Shown here piece after piece: positions 1 through 9,830 of a stretch of DNA of 64,000 bases. The notes below the pieces were generated by a model. That model worked only from the letters and a program-made list of their open reading frames with translations. It did not search any database and had not been told where the DNA came from. A program made the translations under genes and the position numbers. Positions within the stretch are counted from its first letter, which is position 1, and each line of letters begins with the position of its first letter. The stretch is taken from NCBI GenBank assembly GCA_963921825.1, contig OY997588.1, positions 54,816,803-54,880,802 on the forward strand, given 5' to 3'. This stretch comes from Erodium maritimum. Lineage: Eukaryota; Streptophyta; Magnoliopsida; Geraniales; Geraniaceae.

Positions 1-420
1 AGATGAGATACCGAAAAGTTCCTAACCCTCTTAGGACCGGGGGGTCCTCAGGAAGGATAAGGAGGCTGAGAATATCTACTTCTACTTCCAAGGTCATTGG
101 AAATGGGACTGCAAGAAATTTTTAGATGATCTGAAGAAGGGGGGTGGGACTACGCCTTCATCAAGTATTTTCTTTATAGAGCTGTATCTCACTACTTCCA
201 AAGATTCATGGGTATTAGATACCGAGGATGAATCTCACATGTGTACTAATGTGTAGTGGCTAGAAAGTAAGAGAAGCTTAAAGAAGAACAAAGTGGACCT
301 TAGAGTGGACAACAATAGGAGATTTGTGGCGACTGTTGTAGGATCCATAATTCTCCATTTTCCAATTTGCCTTGTTTTGTACTAAACAATGTATATTGCA
401 TACCTATTTTAGTAGGAACA
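1..420 (+). pseudogene. Ty1/copia gag zinc knuckle and protease relic
   Basis: Frame-broken reading of this stretch gives an eroded CCHC zinc knuckle (YFYFQGHWKWDCKKF, about 80-130), which in Copia Gag binds the element RNA. It is followed by an aspartic-protease-like segment reading WVLDTEDESHMCTN. The family normally reads WVLDTG at the catalytic site, so the glycine is lost. In-frame stops (e.g. after CTNV) show it is dead. The element starts upstream of the window. The MITE at 446-893 cuts it from the continuation at 909. Assignment to Copia rests on domain order and on the integrase, RNase H and LTR that follow on the same strand. Confidence 0.75.
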
Positions 421-445
421 TTATATATATATATATAGAGTTGGT

Positions 446-893
446 ATCAGGTACAAACCACTCCTTATTGTGCAAACTACGAACAAATCTGAGCCATAGG
501 ATCCCCCCAAAATGATGTCGGCAGAGCGCACCAGATGCTGACACGTGGGCAATAAATATATAAAACACTGCACCTTATTGTGCAAACTACGAACTCACCA
601 GGTGCTGACACGTGGGCGCGCGCACAGTACTGACAGTTTGCGTAGCACGGTACTGATAGTTTGCGCGCACAGTACTGATAGTTTGCATTTGTACTAAACT
701 ATCAGCACCGTGCTTGTAAACTATCAGCACCCGCGCGCGCGCGTGGTCAACACGCACACCCGCACAGGCAGAGGCGCGCGCGAAGCGACCACGTGTCAGC
801 ATCGCGGGCGCTCTGCTGACGTCACTTTGACCGCATCCTGTGACTTAGATTGGTTTGTAGTTTGCACAATAAGGGTGGTTTTTACTGGATAGC
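446..893. mobile_element. Fold-back MITE inserted in the Copia relic
   Basis: The two ends are inverted copies: AAACCACTCCTTATTGTGCA at 455 onward matches the complement of 857-883. Inside this lie further nested inverted pairs. One is a CACGTG-containing block with a CAGAGCGC motif (left about 508-615, right about 785-830). Another is a central hairpin built on GCACGGTACTGATAGTTT and its near-complement (about 645-715). There is also a partial internal duplication of the left end (about 570-615). It has no coding capacity. It sits in a TA-repeat context (tatatata on both sides), so the exact boundary and TSD cannot be fixed. The superfamily is unknown. Confidence 0.75.
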
Positions 894-908
894 TATATAT
901 ATATATTC

Positions 909-1435
909 GTGTTAGTCACCGAAGGATATAATTTTGATATTAGAAATGGAGTTTTGAATATTCTATGTAATGATATGTTTTATGCTTGTGCAAACATGCT
1001 TGGAGTATTGTACATATTATATATGGATAACAATGCCTACAAATCTATTTATAACGTTAATACCAAGAGGTCTAAATCCGATGATTTAGACCACACTACG
1101 TTATGGCCCTATCGTTTATGGCCACATAAACGAGAAACACGTATCATAACTTCAGAAGTGCCGACTTTTAAGTCAATTCGAATTTCACTTGGTTGATAGA
1201 TGTGAGACTTGTTTATCGGGAAAACTGACTAAAGCGCCCTTCATCAGTCATAGTGAAAGGGCGGGTAAATTATCGAGGTTGATACAATTGGATGTGTGTG
1301 GACCAATAAGTTCGCTATTCAGTAGAAGTTTTAGCTACTTTATCACATTTACTGATGATTACAGTAAATATAACTATGACTATTCGATGAGACATAAGTC
1401 TATAGCTTTTGATAAATTCAAAGATTTTTAAGACT
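909..1435 (+). pseudogene. Copia GAG-pre-integrase and integrase N-terminal relic
   Basis: Two overlapping frames give typical Copia integrase-region peptide. The first contains a GAG-pre-integrase-like stretch (NILCNDMFYACANMLGVLYIL, then YNVNTKRSKSDDLD). The second reads CETCLSGKLTKAPF, with the CxxC half of the HHCC zinc site, followed by LIQLDVCGPI and YFITFTDDYSKY, which includes the first catalytic aspartate of the integrase core. A frameshift near 1190 separates them. Integrase would insert the cDNA into the genome. The HHCC histidines are damaged and most of the catalytic core is missing downstream, so it is non-functional. Confidence 0.85.
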
Positions 1436-2069
1436 AAAGTAGAAAACCGGCTTAGGAAAAGTATTAAGGCACTTCGATTATGTTTTCCATCATATGCACG
1501 AGACTGGACGTATCATATGCCTTAAGTTGTACCTGCGGACATCAGTTTGACCTTGGGGGAAAGATGATATTGAACCAGTTGGCAATGGATATGTAGACGC
1601 TAGTTTCTAGAAAGATCCATATGCCTTTAGAATTCAGTCAGGACATATGTTTACACTGAATTGCGAAGCTTGTAGTTGCGAGAGCGTAAAGCAAGATACT
1701 GTCACCATTCTACCATAGAGGCCAACTACATGGTTGCTGTAGAGGCAGCTAAAGAGGCTATGTGGATTTGGAAATTCAAGGCAGGGCTGGATGTAATTAA
1801 AAACCCGTCAAGCCTAGTGAGTCTATTTTGCGACAACACAAGGGACCATTGCGCAAGCTAAAGAGTCCAAATCACGTAACAAATCCAAATATGTATTGCT
1901 TCATTACCACCTCACCAGAGACATTCGGGACAAAGGTGAAGTGAAGATCACCTATATTGCAACTAATGATAACATAGTCAATCCTTTGACTAAGACACTC
2001 TCACTGCCAAATCATGTTAGAGATGTAACGTCAATGGGAATATATTGGAGTTTAGATTAGAACTACGGT
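1436..2069 (+). pseudogene. Copia integrase/RT remnant and RNase H C-terminal relic
   Basis: After a short integrase-like piece (KVENRLRKSIKALR) the reverse transcriptase is almost entirely deleted. From about 1590 the reading is RNase H-like: YVDASF, then HSTIEANYMVAVEAAKEAMW across a frame change. Next come CDNTR, then KSKYVLLHYHLTRD and VNPLTKTL up to the stop near 2058. This is the normal C-terminus of a Copia polyprotein. Several stops and frameshifts are present. The copy must have been mobilised before decay, because a polypurine tract and LTR follow at the expected distance. Confidence 0.85.
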
Positions 2070-2080
2070 AAGTGGGAGAT
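2070..2080 (+). promoter_or_regulatory. Copia polypurine tract
   Basis: The sequence AAGTGGGAGAT lies immediately before the LTR start TGTTG and just after the end of the pol relic. This is the normal position and composition of the plus-strand primer of a Copia element. Confidence 0.75.
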
Positions 2081-3722
2081 TGTTGTCTTAGTGAACGTAG
2101 TTCAAACGTAGATGTCCAAATGTATATATCATTGTTGACAATAAAAGTAAAGCAGCTTTATATTACTTATGTGGTGGAGTAATATATCTAAATGTGTTAT
2201 GATCTATGTCCACCATGCGAAGTAGAACCATAGATTGAGGGTAATTACACTTGATGGGTCCCTAGTCAATAAATCTTCACTAGAAGCAACTAGTATGGAA
2301 GATGACTCTTTATGGCTCACGTACTATTAGTCATTGGAATGGGATTCCGGAGTTTGATCATATAGTTCATGTGGGACATGATATTGGACAGCCAAACATG
2401 AATATGTTCCTTAGAGAAAATCATGAACATATTAAATGTCGTACCTTGTCATGTATCCTTAGACCAAGGAGTCTTTATGATTATTGATATGCAGTAAACA
2501 ACTAAATTTGACCTGAGCCCAATGTTTCTTGTGATAGGGTTTCCATAACGTCCATGATTGGCTTATGGAAGGACTACATGAGTGACACGAAAGACGGCTA
2601 AGGGATGTATCCCTCATACTACGGTATGGGTCAGATATCGGTTCTTGACCCTTATCAAGAGTGACTGAAAGAATAGCATGGTCATGCACATGATATTGGG
2701 TATCAAATTTCAGTCATCTCACATATCAAGGAACATTGATTGAGAATAATAAGGATGACGGTGTATGCCTTATCTCAATCAAGATATCTAGACATAAAAG
2801 GATAGTGACATAGACGACAGAAAGGTTGGAATTGACAAAGGTTGATTCGTTATGCAGTGTCAGCTGATACTAAAGTCTCGTTAGTTTCCACTTATGTAGG
2901 ATCAAGTAAAATGAGATTTTACGTTGATCTACTGACATGCATAAACTAATGGCCACACTGGAGGATGAAACTCATTAACACACTGATGGAGGATGGCCAA
3001 GCGAGGAAGTTGGCACGGAACATAAACAAAACAGGGTTGTAGGTCATATGCTTGTACGTAATTAGGACTTTACGGATCAAGATAAGACTTGGAGTCTTGG
3101 GAACGATCTCATCAGATAATATTGGACATATCCGAGATGGATGGCGTCGGGAATGGCCCCGGGCCATCGCTTGCGAGACCCATGGGCTGCCCATACCATC
3201 AAAGGCCCATGGAACCAACTAGTTATTCCTTAACTAAATGGTTCTAACTAATTATTTAGATTACGTAGTTGGTGATAAAATTGGATTCTCAACCCACCAA
3301 CTCTCTACTAACTATTAAGACTTTACACCACCCTTGTCCTATCTACTATTATTCTATTATGTTGATTGGATTAAATGACATAAGGGTCATCCTTTCAACA
3401 TAAAAGAGATAACACATAAAAAGGAAAACAACACCACACTCCTCTCTTCCCTATAGTTAAAACCAAGCCTCTCCAAACATACATGTTTTGTGTTCTTGAG
3501 TCCTCTAAGCTTAGAACTACGTGGATTTGAATCCTAGGAGGATACATAGGCATCCTGAAGACTCAAGCACGATTATTCCTTACCGGTGTTCTTGATTTGG
3601 TATGAAATTGTGATTTCGGTTTTGTTTTGTGAATCTAATCATGGTAGTTTTTTTATGCATGGTCTTGATTTTTTTTCTTCCGATGTGATTGTATGTTCAT
3701 ACTCTCCATTGAGACCTAATAG
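2081..3722 (+). repeat. 3' LTR of the Copia element
   Basis: It begins TGTTGTCTTAGTG directly after the polypurine tract and ends near GAGACCTAATA. Two other copies of the same LTR occur in reverse orientation at 15869-17544 and 35712-37398. They begin TGTTAGTCTTAGTGC and end GAGACCCAACA when read on their own strand. Alignment by eye is continuous over the whole length with many substitutions, so this is the most decayed of the three. The terminal CA is mutated to TA. Gypsy element A was inserted 13 bp beyond its end. Confidence 0.85.
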
Positions 3723-3730
3723 AGGAGCCT

Positions 3731-3735
3731 CCGAC
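3731..3735. repeat. Left TSD of gypsy element A
   Basis: CCGAC immediately precedes the 5' LTR and is repeated exactly at 13955-13959 after the 3' LTR. This is the 5-bp duplication expected for a Ty3/gypsy insertion. Confidence 0.9.
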
Positions 3736-6526
3736 TGTAATAACCACTCCCGGTCAACGCCAGTCAAATCTGCGAAAACAGGAAAATTTAAAAATTTTAG
3801 ACAGACACTTAAATGAACCTGAATTTGACCCCGAGAGTCATTCCGGACTTAAGTTGACCCCAATATCGACCAAAGTGAGTTTTGGGGGACTCAGGGCAAC
3901 TTTCTGACCAAATTGGGAAATGTTGACTTTTCGCTGGAAAAGTCAACCGAGCGACGTTTTGGTCCATTCGAGGACCGTTTTGGATCCAAAAAGCTTAACT
4001 GTCGTCACAACGGTCTTAGTTGAGCCGTTTCCTTTTAGCCCGGGAAAAAGTGCCCGTTCGGGGCCCGAGACGGCCGAATTTCACGAATCTGATTGGAAAA
4101 TATCTAGAAGATATTTTCCAAAAGGTGTGGGACCCACTTGCCACATGTCAATTATGTGGTGGTGTTAGGTTTCTTGAACAAAACAAAAGATGAGACTTTG
4201 GTGTTAGTTTGGTAAATATGGTAACGTTGTTATTTTTAAGACAAAACAAAAGGGAAAGCAATGAGATGTCTCGGCCATATTCAAAAAAAAGAGAAGAGTT
4301 GGAGAGAGACAATAGAGAGAGGAAGGAGAAGGAGAAAAGGGAAAAAGAGAAGAGAAAGTGTGACGTTTTAATGATTTCCCGACGATCCAACCGGCGGATC
4401 GTCTTAACGGTTGAAGAATCGAGCTCCCGTCATCATTCCCTACAGTGAACCTAATTGATTTTCGTTTTGGTACGTTTTAATTTTAGGGTTTGAGTTTAAA
4501 TGGGTTGATTAAGGTTGGGTTAAGGATTGGGGTTCGTTAGGAACGTTTTGGGGCGAAAAGGAACATTTTTCGTTATGGCCGTGTGGGTCCCACATGCTCG
4601 GGTAATCGGGTTTTTGTGTTCGGGTGGTTTAGGACGTTCCCCAAGTCGTTAATCCACACCAGGATCGAAATTTGGAATTAAATTGGAAAAGTTGTAATTG
4701 ACGGGTTTAGAAACTTTAAACGCAAATTAAATTACTCGGAAGTCGGAATTTGATTCCATCGAGTGCCTGGGAACCCTTGAATTATTCTAAGATCGTAGAA
4801 ACGAAAACGGGAATTTTCGGAGCCCTAGAAGGGCGTTTTCAAAACCCGGGCAGATTCACCATGTCGGGCGAATCGGGCTTTTCCGGGTCCATTATTGACA
4901 ATGTCGAGTAATTGGGAAGTTTGGGAGTGATCAACATTGTCGGGGAGACCTTTGGGCGTCTAGTTTATTACATTCCAGTTTATGTCTGCGAACTTAAAAG
5001 TATTTAAATTGTGTTCTTGTTAGATCGTGACGCAGACAGAGGAAAGGGAAAGTTAGGCGAGTGATCGAGATCACGCCGGAGATTGTTTGTGCGCTTTTGG
5101 AGAAATCATACGAGGTAGGGAAAAGTAGCCGGATCTCGGCCCTGACTAGGGAAAGTTAACAGTAGAAATGCATGTGACACTTAGTAGTGTCGTAGGAACA
5201 GTGAACTGTTGATATTAGAACTACTGGAGGCATTTGGTTATGCCCGGAGGTTGATTGTGAGCCTGTTGATATTAGAACTGCTGGAGGCATTGGTTATGCT
5301 CGGAGGTTAATTGTGTAGTTGTGTCTTGGGTGGCCATGAGAGCCCGTACTTTACTGTTGTGTCTTGGGTGGCCATGAGAGCCCGTAGTTTACTGTTTGTG
5401 TCTTGGGTGTCGTGAGTGCCCGTGGGGTTGCTGAGCCCGTGTTTTACCGTTGGTGTCTTGGGTGGCCATGAGTGCCCGTGGGGTTGTTGAGCCCGTGTCC
5501 TTACTGTTGGTGTGTCTTGGGTGGCCATGAGTGCCCGTGGGGTTGTTGAGCCCGTGTTTTACCGTTGGTGTCTTGGGTGGCCATGAGTGCACGTGGGGTT
5601 GTTGAGCCCGTGTTTTACCGTTGGTGTCTTGGGTGGCCGTGAGTGCCCGTGGGGTTGTTGTGCCCATGTTTTACCGTTGGTGTCTTGGGTGGCCATGAGT
5701 GCCTGTGGAGTGTTAAACCGGTGTTGTTGATGTTTGTTGAGCTTTGTTTGTGATTGTGATTGTGGTTACCAGAGGTTGGGGGCCCGCTTCATGAAACGGG
5801 GGTCCTATGATCGCACGCGTCTGCATGTTCAGACGAGGTAGGGGGCCCGCCCGTGAGGAAAGGGGTCCTTGCCGCGCTTGAGTGGTTAGGGGTGACAGGT
5901 CGACAGCCTGATCCGACTTTGTGTCGGAAAAAGTGCGACAGGTCGACCGCCTGGCCTGACAGGGATCGGTAAAGGGCGTGAGGGGGGTACTGAGCAGCTG
6001 GAGTGTGATCCTTTGTGATCTTGTTTGGTGTGTGATCCTTAGTGATCTTGGGTGTTGCGTGGTTATCTGTCATGTCTTTGGAGGAAGTCGTCAATCGTTG
6101 TGTCGGGTCTACATTACGGGTCCGAGTGTTGAGTCGGTTGAGGAAAGTAACAGTTGTGTGTGTCAGTCGGGTTATTGGTGGTGTTACCGGCATTGTCTGC
6201 TAAGTATGTCGTTGTCAGTTTGTTATCCGTGGTAGTGAGCGAACGCTCACCCCTAGCTGCTTTTCCTACAGGTACTGGTCGCGGGATGGACTAGGTGAGC
6301 TTCCGAAGCTTGAAGAGCTAGGAGCGGGAGTCCGGGTTTACTTTTGAGTCTAGCGACGTATACCTTGCATTTGGTCCACTTGTTGGGACATACCTTTGAG
6401 TTGTAAATAATTATTTGGGTTAAGTAATGGTGGTTTTAAAGTGATTTATTTAAAAGGTTTCAAAATGTTTTATTGTTTTAAACGTTCGCGTTCCGAGTTC
6501 GGTTTTACTGAAATTGGCGCATGACA
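3736..6526 (+). repeat. 5' LTR of gypsy element A
   Basis: It starts TGTAATAACC and ends GCATGACA just before the primer site. Internal features are a purine-rich segment (about 4225-4365), a short stem-loop zone (about 5160-5310), a roughly 57-bp minisatellite (about 5316-5715), a hairpin TCCGAC/GTCGGA at 5912-5928, and a TGAGCG/CGCTCA hairpin at 6236-6249 followed by a splice-acceptor-like TTTTCCTACAG. It is shorter than the 3' LTR mainly because it lacks about 110 bp present at about 12440-12555. Confidence 0.92.
5316..5715 (+). repeat. LTR minisatellite, about 57-bp units
   Basis: Units share GGTGGCCATGAGTGCCCGTG followed by GGGTTGTTGAGCCCGTGT and a variable TTTACCGTTGGTGTCTT spacer. The first units are shorter (GAGAGCCCGTA type). 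Homologous arrays lie in all other LTRs of this family (about 12690-13120, 37570-38130, 43590-44150, and reversed at 22140-22490). The complementary strand is open in several frames and spells a repetitive peptide, which is a by-product of the repeat and not a gene. Confidence 0.88.
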
Positions 6527-6529
6527 GCT

Positions 6530-6541
6530 TGGTATCAGAGC
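6530..6541 (+). promoter_or_regulatory. Primer binding site, initiator Met tRNA
   Basis: TGGTATCAGAGC lies 3 nt after the 5' LTR end. It is complementary to the 3' end of plant initiator methionine tRNA, the usual minus-strand primer of gypsy elements. Confidence 0.92.
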
Positions 6542-7735
6542 TCGAGGTTTCACACCTCGGACTGTACGTCAATTAGGTGGGAGAGTCGAGTCAATAAAGT
6601 CCCGTCGTGCGTTGGGTACGCAAGTCGGAAACCGTGTGTAGACCCGTAGTGTTTTGAGTCCTGGTTGTGTCTGCGTGTATGTGCAGTACGGTTATTACTG
6701 GCATACTGTTTGTCTGTTGCTGCGTGAAACGTTTTTAAGCTGTCGCGGCTCGACCCAGGCGTGCCCCTGTAGTCGAGCGTGACGGTGCTGATATCAAGTG
6801 GGTACAATGTAGTTCGGGGACGCCTGGACCGGGTTGTAACTACCTGATGTCGAGAAATGAGGTTTTATAATGAGGTGGAGAAAGTTTTGATTTTTGGTTG
6901 GCCCGGTGGGCGTGTTTTGAAATTTGTTGGCCCGGTGGGCGTGTTTTGATTTGTGTTGGCCTTGTCGGTTGTGATTGAGGTTGGGTGACGTGCGTTTTGT
7001 CTTTGAATTGTTGTGTGTGTGCTTGTTAAATTGGTGGTCAAGCATGTGTGTCATTTAAGGCTGTTTTTAGGGTTAAAACGGGGTAAGGTTCGAGTTTGAA
7101 ACGATTTTGGAAACCAGGCCTGCGCGAGTGTCCGTGACGGAGCAGCGCGTTTTGGCAATTTTAGGGCTTTCGTCACGGCTCCGTGACCCCAACCGTGACG
7201 GGGTCTGACACGGATCCGTGATTCCTGTCTTGTTCCACCGTCTTGATTGTGCAGTTTGAGTGTTGGTTTCCCGTGGCTAAGTTCAGGTTTGTGTTGGTTG
7301 TAGAGGTCGTAAGTTCGGTGTTAAAGGATAAGGTCTTAGGTTTGAGACTCCCCAAGGACCTACGGTAGTGATACAGCGCCTCGGTGTGAGAGTCTCACCA
7401 TACGGAGAGGGGTTAAGGTTGATGCGCTGCGGCGCCATACGAACTAGATTTCCCCTATGTGAACGGGTGTTCGAGGTTGCCCTCGCGTGAACGGGTGGTT
7501 TGAGGTTTCCTTCACATGAGTGGGTTATTTGAGGTTCCCTACATGATCGAGTAACTGGGGTATCGAGGTTGTGAGCAATAGTGGTTTGCTGAGGTTAGAA
7601 TATGATCCATATTCGAGGTTTCCCTTACGTGAGCGAGTATTTGAGGTATTGATGGCTTGAGCAGTGTGACGTTTTGGTATCAGGTTTTTAGGTTGTAGTT
7701 GGCCCTGGTTAGATTGGTAAGTCGTTAGTGCTTTA
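6542..7735 (+). other. Gypsy A leader region without gag
   Basis: About 1.2 kb lies between the primer site and the protease region, and I see no Gag-like reading, no zinc knuckle and no long open frame on the plus strand. It holds repeated GGCCCGGTGGGCGTG motifs (about 6898-6955), a cluster of inverted CCGTGACGG/TCACGG motifs (about 7128-7225), and short tandem units of the GTGAACGGGTG...GAGGTT type (about 7458-7645). The same order of motifs occurs in element B at 39141-40470. Known relatives carry a gag here of roughly 1.2-1.5 kb, so its absence is notable. Confidence 0.7.
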
Positions 7736-7835
7736 CTAGTATGCCATAATCGAACGGGTGTCCGTGGAGGTGAGCAGAACGCTTATCCCCTTTACTACTT
7801 TTCCCGTAGGGGACGAGTAGCGAACACTGGTTTGG

Positions 7836-8135
7836 TTGCGGAAAGTTATAAGTGAATGCATAGAGGATCGTGTGAGGGTTGTGTTATACCCTATGGGTGT
7901 GACTAATGGAGGGGTTGTTCGGTCTCTGATTTGGGCTTCAGTTTTATTGGATACCGGGGCATCACACTCGTTTACTTCGTCGAGTTGTGCTGGGATGTTG
8001 GGGCTGAGTTTAGAGCCGTTGAGTACACCCCGACGTCTGGACATGCCGGTTGGGGGTGATGTGGTGTTCACTAGGGTCTGTCGTGCCTGGGGAGTTAGAG
8101 AAGCGAACTGATACAGGAGGTTCGAGAGAGGGCTC
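7836..8135 (+). pseudogene. Gypsy A aspartic protease relic
   Basis: The plus-strand frame contains SVLLDTGASHSFTSSSCA, with the retroviral aspartic protease active site DTG and the ASHSF context typical of plant gypsy elements. It is followed by LGLSLEPLSTPRRLDMPVGG. Protease would cut the Gag-Pol polyprotein. The open frame starts at an in-frame ATG at 7836 that is probably not the native start, because the protease is normally made as part of a longer polyprotein. The frame closes at about 8110. The sequence upstream is not gag. Confidence 0.82.
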
Positions 8136-8479
8136 AAGAGCCCTGATGCTGGATCGAGTCCTCACCCCGAGGATTCGGGTATGTTCGGAATTGGTAGGGC
8201 ACGACGGCGGTAGTGGAGCGAGGTCTTAGAGAGACCGCGAGGTCCCGTGAGGTTCGGCAGCGACTGAGCTTGTGCGTGTATCCGTGGGAAGGATACTTAC
8301 GAAATGACAGCCTTTGACGTGATCCTGAGAAAGGATTGGCCGACGAAGTGCCGAGCCAACATCGACTGTTACTGGCGACGAGTGACGGTGCCAACAGGCA
8401 ACACGAAAGGTTTGTGTATTCTGGGCAGTAGGAGCGGAGTTCTCCTGTTGGCTTGTCCGCAGTAAAGGAAGTATCGGCC

Positions 8480-9013
8480 GTGCAGAGCCGAGAGTTACCG
8501 CGAGTGGCGTGCGAGTTCCCCGAGGTCTTCCCTGAGGAGTTGAGCGGGTTGCCACCAGTTCGTGAGGTGGAGTTTGGGATTGACCTGGTGCCGGGAACGA
8601 CAGCGATATCGATGGCACTTTAAAGGTTCACACCAGCCGAGTTGACCGAGCTGAAGAGTCAGCTCGAGGAACTTCGGGAGAAGGGGTTTATCCGGCCGAG
8701 CACATCGCCGTGGGGAGCACCAACACTCTTCGTGAAGAAGAAGAGTGGAGAGCTTCGGATGTGCATCGACTGCCGGAAGCTGAACCGGGTTACGGTGAAG
8801 AACCAATACCCGATACCGAGGATTGACGACTTGTTCGACCAGTTGAGAGGGTCGACGTGCTTCTCGAAGATCGATCTGCGATCCGGATATTACCAGTTGC
8901 GAGTCCGAGAGGGGGACGTCGCAAAGACTGCATTCCGGACACGCTATGGGCATTACGAGTTCTTGGTGATGCCTTTTTGGACTGACGAGATCAATTTGTG
9001 GTGGTGTTTGTGG
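8480..9013 (+). pseudogene. Gypsy A reverse transcriptase, N-terminal part
   Basis: This reads through [20 protein letters not shown] and, after a stop near 8623, [20 protein letters not shown]. It continues with RT motifs [26 protein letters not shown]-like [36 protein letters not shown] and [17 protein letters not shown]. Immediately after MPF the conserved block around FGLTNAP is missing (about 20 residues) and the frame shifts. The next recognisable residues are [10 protein letters not shown] in another frame at 8998. Loss of this block removes part of the palm, so the enzyme cannot work. Confidence 0.93.
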
Positions 9014-9830
9014 ACGATATCTTGATCTTCTCGCTGAACGAGGCGGCACATGAGGAACATCTGAGGGGTGTTCTGACCCTGTTGCGCACGCATCAGCTAT
9101 ACGCCAACCTGGAGAAGTGCGAGTTTTGGCTCGCTGAAGTGAGATTCCTTGGTCACGTTGTATCCCGTGACGGTATATTGGTCGATCCGGCGAAGATTAA
9201 TGCGGTTTTAAAGTGGGCGCGGCCCACGAGCATCTTTGAGATCCGCAGCTTCTTGAGGCTGGCAGGATATTATCGGCGGTTGGTCCAGGACTTTGCTCGT
9301 CTAGCCGCGCCTATGACTCTTTTGACACACAAGGGAGTCGGGTTCGTGTGGACAGAGGATTGTGAACGTGCGTTCACGGAGCTGAAGGCTCGTCTGACTA
9401 CCGCTCCAGTGTTGATAGTGCTAGAGTGCGGGGTCGGGTATGAGGTCTATGGTGACGCGTCCGGGGAAGGACTGGGCTGTGTACTGATGCAGTTGGGTAG
9501 AGTTGTTGCTTATGGCTCTAGGCGGTGGAAGACGCACGAGTGCAACTACCCTACCCATGACCTGGAATTAACAGCGGTAGTGTTTGCGCTTAAAGGCTGG
9601 AGGTGTTATCTGTATGGCGATCGATTTCAGGTGTTCTCGGATCATAAGAGCTCTAAGTACACCTTTTTCCAACGAGACCTGAATATGCGCCAACGGCGAT
9701 GGATGGAACTACTTGAGGAGTACGACTTTGAGCTACTCTACCATCCAGGTAAGGCGAATGTGATTGCCGATGCCCTGAGTAAGAAGCCGATGACGTGTCC
9801 TGCTAGCATCTCAGTCCGGGAGAGGGACAT
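8998..9830 (+). pseudogene. Gypsy A reverse transcriptase C-terminal part and RNase H
   Basis: The frame opens at the catalytic FVDD motif ([11 protein letters not shown]). It continues through the thumb ([39 protein letters not shown]) into RNase H ([56 protein letters not shown]) and the connection segment [16 protein letters not shown]. Residues needed for RNase H (the D in GDASG, the E in LELTAV, the D in FSDHKS) are present, so this part is well preserved. It ends with the usual ADALS motif before the integrase. Confidence 0.94.

Noticed and set aside
4148..4448. Frames rich in Ser/Phe/Leu (minus) or Arg/Glu/Lys (plus) at 4148-4448, and the similar minus frame at 11416-11655 (also 23505-23731)
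   Set aside because: They come from a purine-rich GAGAGAGAAAG stretch of the LTR and recur in every LTR copy. No protein family is recognisable.
5307..5667. Minus-strand frames with a repeated ATQDT...HGHSWPPK peptide (also 22140-22523 plus, 37393-37626, 43363-43692)
   Set aside because: They are translations of the 57-bp LTR minisatellite. They occur in every LTR copy in different frames and have no independent coding signal.
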